NCBI GenBank assembly: GCA_026705105.1
Contig: JAPPBK010000334.1
Coordinates: forward strand, 1 to 9,160
Direction: 5' to 3'
Length of the DNA: 9,160 nucleotides
DNA from: Chloroflexota bacterium
GTDB lineage: Bacteria; Chloroflexota; Dehalococcoidia; Bin125
Under the pieces are notes generated by a model. The model had not been told where the DNA came from. It made no database searches and saw only the letters and a program-made list of their open reading frames with translations. Positions 7,818-9,160 of this stretch are shown one piece after another. A program made the position numbers and the translations under genes. Numbering within the stretch: the stretch's first letter is position 1; each line of letters opens with the position of its first letter.

Positions 7818-9038
7818 CTAATCCCGCATCATCTGATAGCGCTTGCCCTCGGTCTTGATTGCCGGAGCGATGACCATCTCGGTCTGCCGCAGCTCGCGGA
7901 TCGTGTGCGCCCCGACGCTGCCCATGCAGGTCCGCAGCGCGCCAATCAGATTCTCGGTGCCGTCCGTCCGCGATGTCGGACCGAACAGCAACCGATCCAG
8001 GGTCGTGTGCTGCCCGACGTGCACGCGAACGCCGCGCGGCAGTTCAGCGTGCGGCGTCGCCATGCCCCAGTGGAAGCCGCGGCCGGGCGCTTCCAGCGCG
8101 CCGGCGAACGGCGATCCGATCATCACCGCGTCTGCGCCCGACACGAGCGACTTGCAGAAGTCGCCGCCGGTACGAATCCCTCCGTCGGTGATGATCGGCA
8201 CGTAGCGGCCGGTGCGCTCGAAGTAGACGTCTCGCGCGTAGGCGCACTCAATCGTCGCCGTGACCTGCGGTACGCCAATGCCCAGCACCTCGCGCGACGT
8301 GCAGGCCGCGCCCGGTCCGACGCCGACCAGCAATCCGGCGATGCCCTCTTCCATCAGCTCGATCGACGCTTCGAATCCGACCGTGTTGCCGACCAGCGTG
8401 GGTATCTGCACCTCGTCGATCAGTTCGCGCAGAATCAATCCGCGCTCGGAGCGGGAATAGTGACGCGCCGTGGTCACCGTCGACTGGACGACGAACACAT
8501 CAGCTTGCGCGTCCTTGACAACCGGAGCCAGCCGTTTGGCGTTGGGCGGCGTCACCGAGACGGCAGCGGCTGAGCCGCCGTCCTTGATCTCCTGCACCCG
8601 GCGCCCGACCAGCTCTTCGCGGATCGGCGTCGTGTAGGCGCGCTGCAGGATCTCGGTGGCGGTTTCGGTGTCGCTTGCGGCGACCTCTTCGAGCACTCCG
8701 ACCGGATCGTCGAAGCGGCACTGCAGACCCTCGAGATTGAGCACCGCGAGTCCGCCGCGCCGACCAACCTCGATGGCGAAATGCGGGTCGACCACGGCGT
8801 CCATTGCCGCTGCCAGGATCGGAATTTCCAGGCGTTGACCGGCGAGCTCGGTAGACACGTCGGTCAATTCGGGATTGATCGTCACCGCGCCCGGCACGAT
8901 CGCGACATCGTCGAAGCCGTAGGCCTCCTGCAACGACTTGCGCCGCGGCTGTTGCATCGGCGGCAAACCCGACTCGTACGCGCCCTGTACCAACTCTTGC
9001 CCGGGGGTCAGTGGTTCGTGATGCGTCAGCGTGGTCAT
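7818..9038 (-). CDS. guaB3: GuaB3-type IMP dehydrogenase-like protein without CBS domains
   Basis: Member of the IMP dehydrogenase/GMP reductase superfamily, a TIM-barrel protein of 406 aa; family members oxidise IMP to XMP with NAD, or are predicted to. The catalytic-loop Cys is C246 in GPGAACTSRE, close to the GPGSICTTRE loop of IMP dehydrogenase. The phosphate-binding DGGIRTGGD (285-293) and GADAVMIGS (301-309) follow. There is no CBS (Bateman) insert: the barrel runs from AAAMDAV (76-82) without one. The mobile flap that carries the Arg-Tyr dyad in classic GuaB is replaced by a short HWGMATPHAELPRG (323-336). Together these mark the GuaB3 branch known from Actinobacteria and cyanobacteria. 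The ATG at 9038 is chosen over the longer frame to 9113 because AAGGGGGAG lies 4 nt upstream and the extra 25 codons look non-coding. It converges on the hydrolase gene. Reductase activity is the alternative. Confidence 0.9.
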   Translation of the reverse strand: MTTLTHHEPLTPGQELVQGAYESGLPPMQQPRRKSLQEAYGFDDVAIVPGAVTINPELTDVSTELAGQRLEIPILAAAMDAVVDPHFAIEVGRRGGLAVLNLEGLQCRFDDPVGVLEEVAASDTETATEILQRAYTTPIREELVGRRVQEIKDGGSAAAVSVTPPNAKRLAPVVKDAQADVFVVQSTVTTARHYSRSERGLILRELIDEVQIPTLVGNTVGFEASIELMEEGIAGLLVGVGPGAACTSREVLGIGVPQVTATIECAYARDVYFERTGRYVPIITDGGIRTGGDFCKSLVSGADAVMIGSPFAGALEAPGRGFHWGMATPHAELPRGVRVHVGQHTTLDRLLFGPTSRTDGTENLIGALRTCMGSVGAHTIRELRQTEMVIAPAIKTEGKRYQMMRD

Positions 9039-9042
9039 CTGG

Positions 9043-9051
9043 CTCCCCCTT
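9043..9051 (-). promoter_or_regulatory. guaB3 ribosome binding site
   Basis: Minus-strand AAGGGGGAG lies 4 nt before the ATG at 9038. It is the clearest ribosome site in the window and supports this start over the in-frame ATG-proximal extension to 9113. Confidence 0.7.
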
Positions 9052-9086
9052 GCATATGCGCAGTCGTGCGGACAAGACGGCGATCC

Positions 9087-9099
9087 TGCGTTAAACGCA
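9087..9099. promoter_or_regulatory. Perfect 13-bp palindrome, possible operator ahead of guaB3
   Basis: TGCGTTAAACGCA is two perfect 6-bp arms (TGCGTT/AACGCA) around one central base. It sits 48 bp upstream of the guaB3 ATG in non-coding DNA. The arrangement fits a dimeric repressor site. No regulator can be named: it lacks the central CG pair of typical LacI/PurR boxes. Confidence 0.35.
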
Positions 9100-9100
9100 T

Positions 9101-9123
9101 GAGCGCGGCACATGGCCGCGCTC
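9101..9123. promoter_or_regulatory. Perfect 9-bp inverted repeat with 5-nt loop upstream of guaB3
   Basis: GAGCGCGGC at 9101-9109 pairs fully with GCCGCGCTC at 9115-9123 around the loop acatg. The stem is very GC-rich and stable. No run of T follows on the plus strand, and only a weak ATGCGTTTAA follows on the minus strand, so a classical terminator is doubtful. It may be a 5' leader hairpin of guaB3, a regulator site, or a weak terminator of a neighbouring gene outside the window. Confidence 0.45.
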
Positions 9124-9128
9124 GTTCG

Positions 9129-9156
9129 AGTATCGTCCAGTGTCTCGTGCGAACAA
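9129..9156 (-). promoter_or_regulatory. Weak candidate promoter for guaB3
   Basis: Minus strand TTGTTC (9151-9156) and GATACT (9129-9134) are separated by 16 bp. They match three and four of six consensus bases. If used, transcription would start just before the 9-bp hairpin, giving a leader of about 85 nt that carries both inverted repeats. Confidence 0.2.
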
Positions 9157-9160
9157 GCAC

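Noticed and set aside
9039..9113. N-terminal extension of guaB3 by 25 residues
   Set aside because: The extension has Cys and Pro unlike the protein body, covers both inverted repeats or lies close to them, and has no ribosome site. The strong site before 9038 decides the start.

Overview
This GC-rich window is a compact block of seven genes, nearly all housekeeping. Six are complete, and the first is cut by the left edge. Gene content points to a high-GC bacterium. A PrmC with an NLPY motif, a bifunctional Rel and a CBS-less GuaB3-type IMP dehydrogenase would fit Chloroflexota, with Actinomycetota as the alternative. This placement rests on recognising family features, not on a search, and is tentative.

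Layout from left to right: (1) the 3' part of a class V PLP aminotransferase (+, 2-1003), which converges on (2) a long (p)ppGpp synthetase/hydrolase, rel (-, 1026-3245). (3) A short divergent intergenic region separates rel from a tight + strand operon: hisS (3329-4627), prfA (4636-5745), prmC (5745-6608) and a cytosolic beta-lactamase-fold serine hydrolase (6605-7777). The four genes have 8 bp, -1 bp and -4 bp junctions. (4) guaB3 (-, 7818-9038) converges on that operon. Its upstream 122 bp hold a perfect 9-bp hairpin and a perfect 13-bp palindrome.

Functionally, prfA and prmC form an enzyme-substrate pair: PrmC methylates the GGQ glutamine of RF1. HisS and Rel sit on either side of one control region. 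HisS sets the level of charged tRNA-His, and Rel responds to uncharged tRNA by making (p)ppGpp. GuaB3 belongs to the branch of purine metabolism that makes GMP, the pool on which Rel draws and which (p)ppGpp usually restrains. No tRNA, rRNA, CRISPR array, insertion sequence or prophage gene was seen.

I found no clear novel system. The points most worth a second look are: a Rel that keeps a complete HD hydrolase site but has the acidic EXDD motif typical of synthetase-only RelA; the NLPY motif in PrmC; the operator-like palindromes ahead of guaB3; the conflicting start signals of rel; and the unexplained serine hydrolase coupled to prmC.
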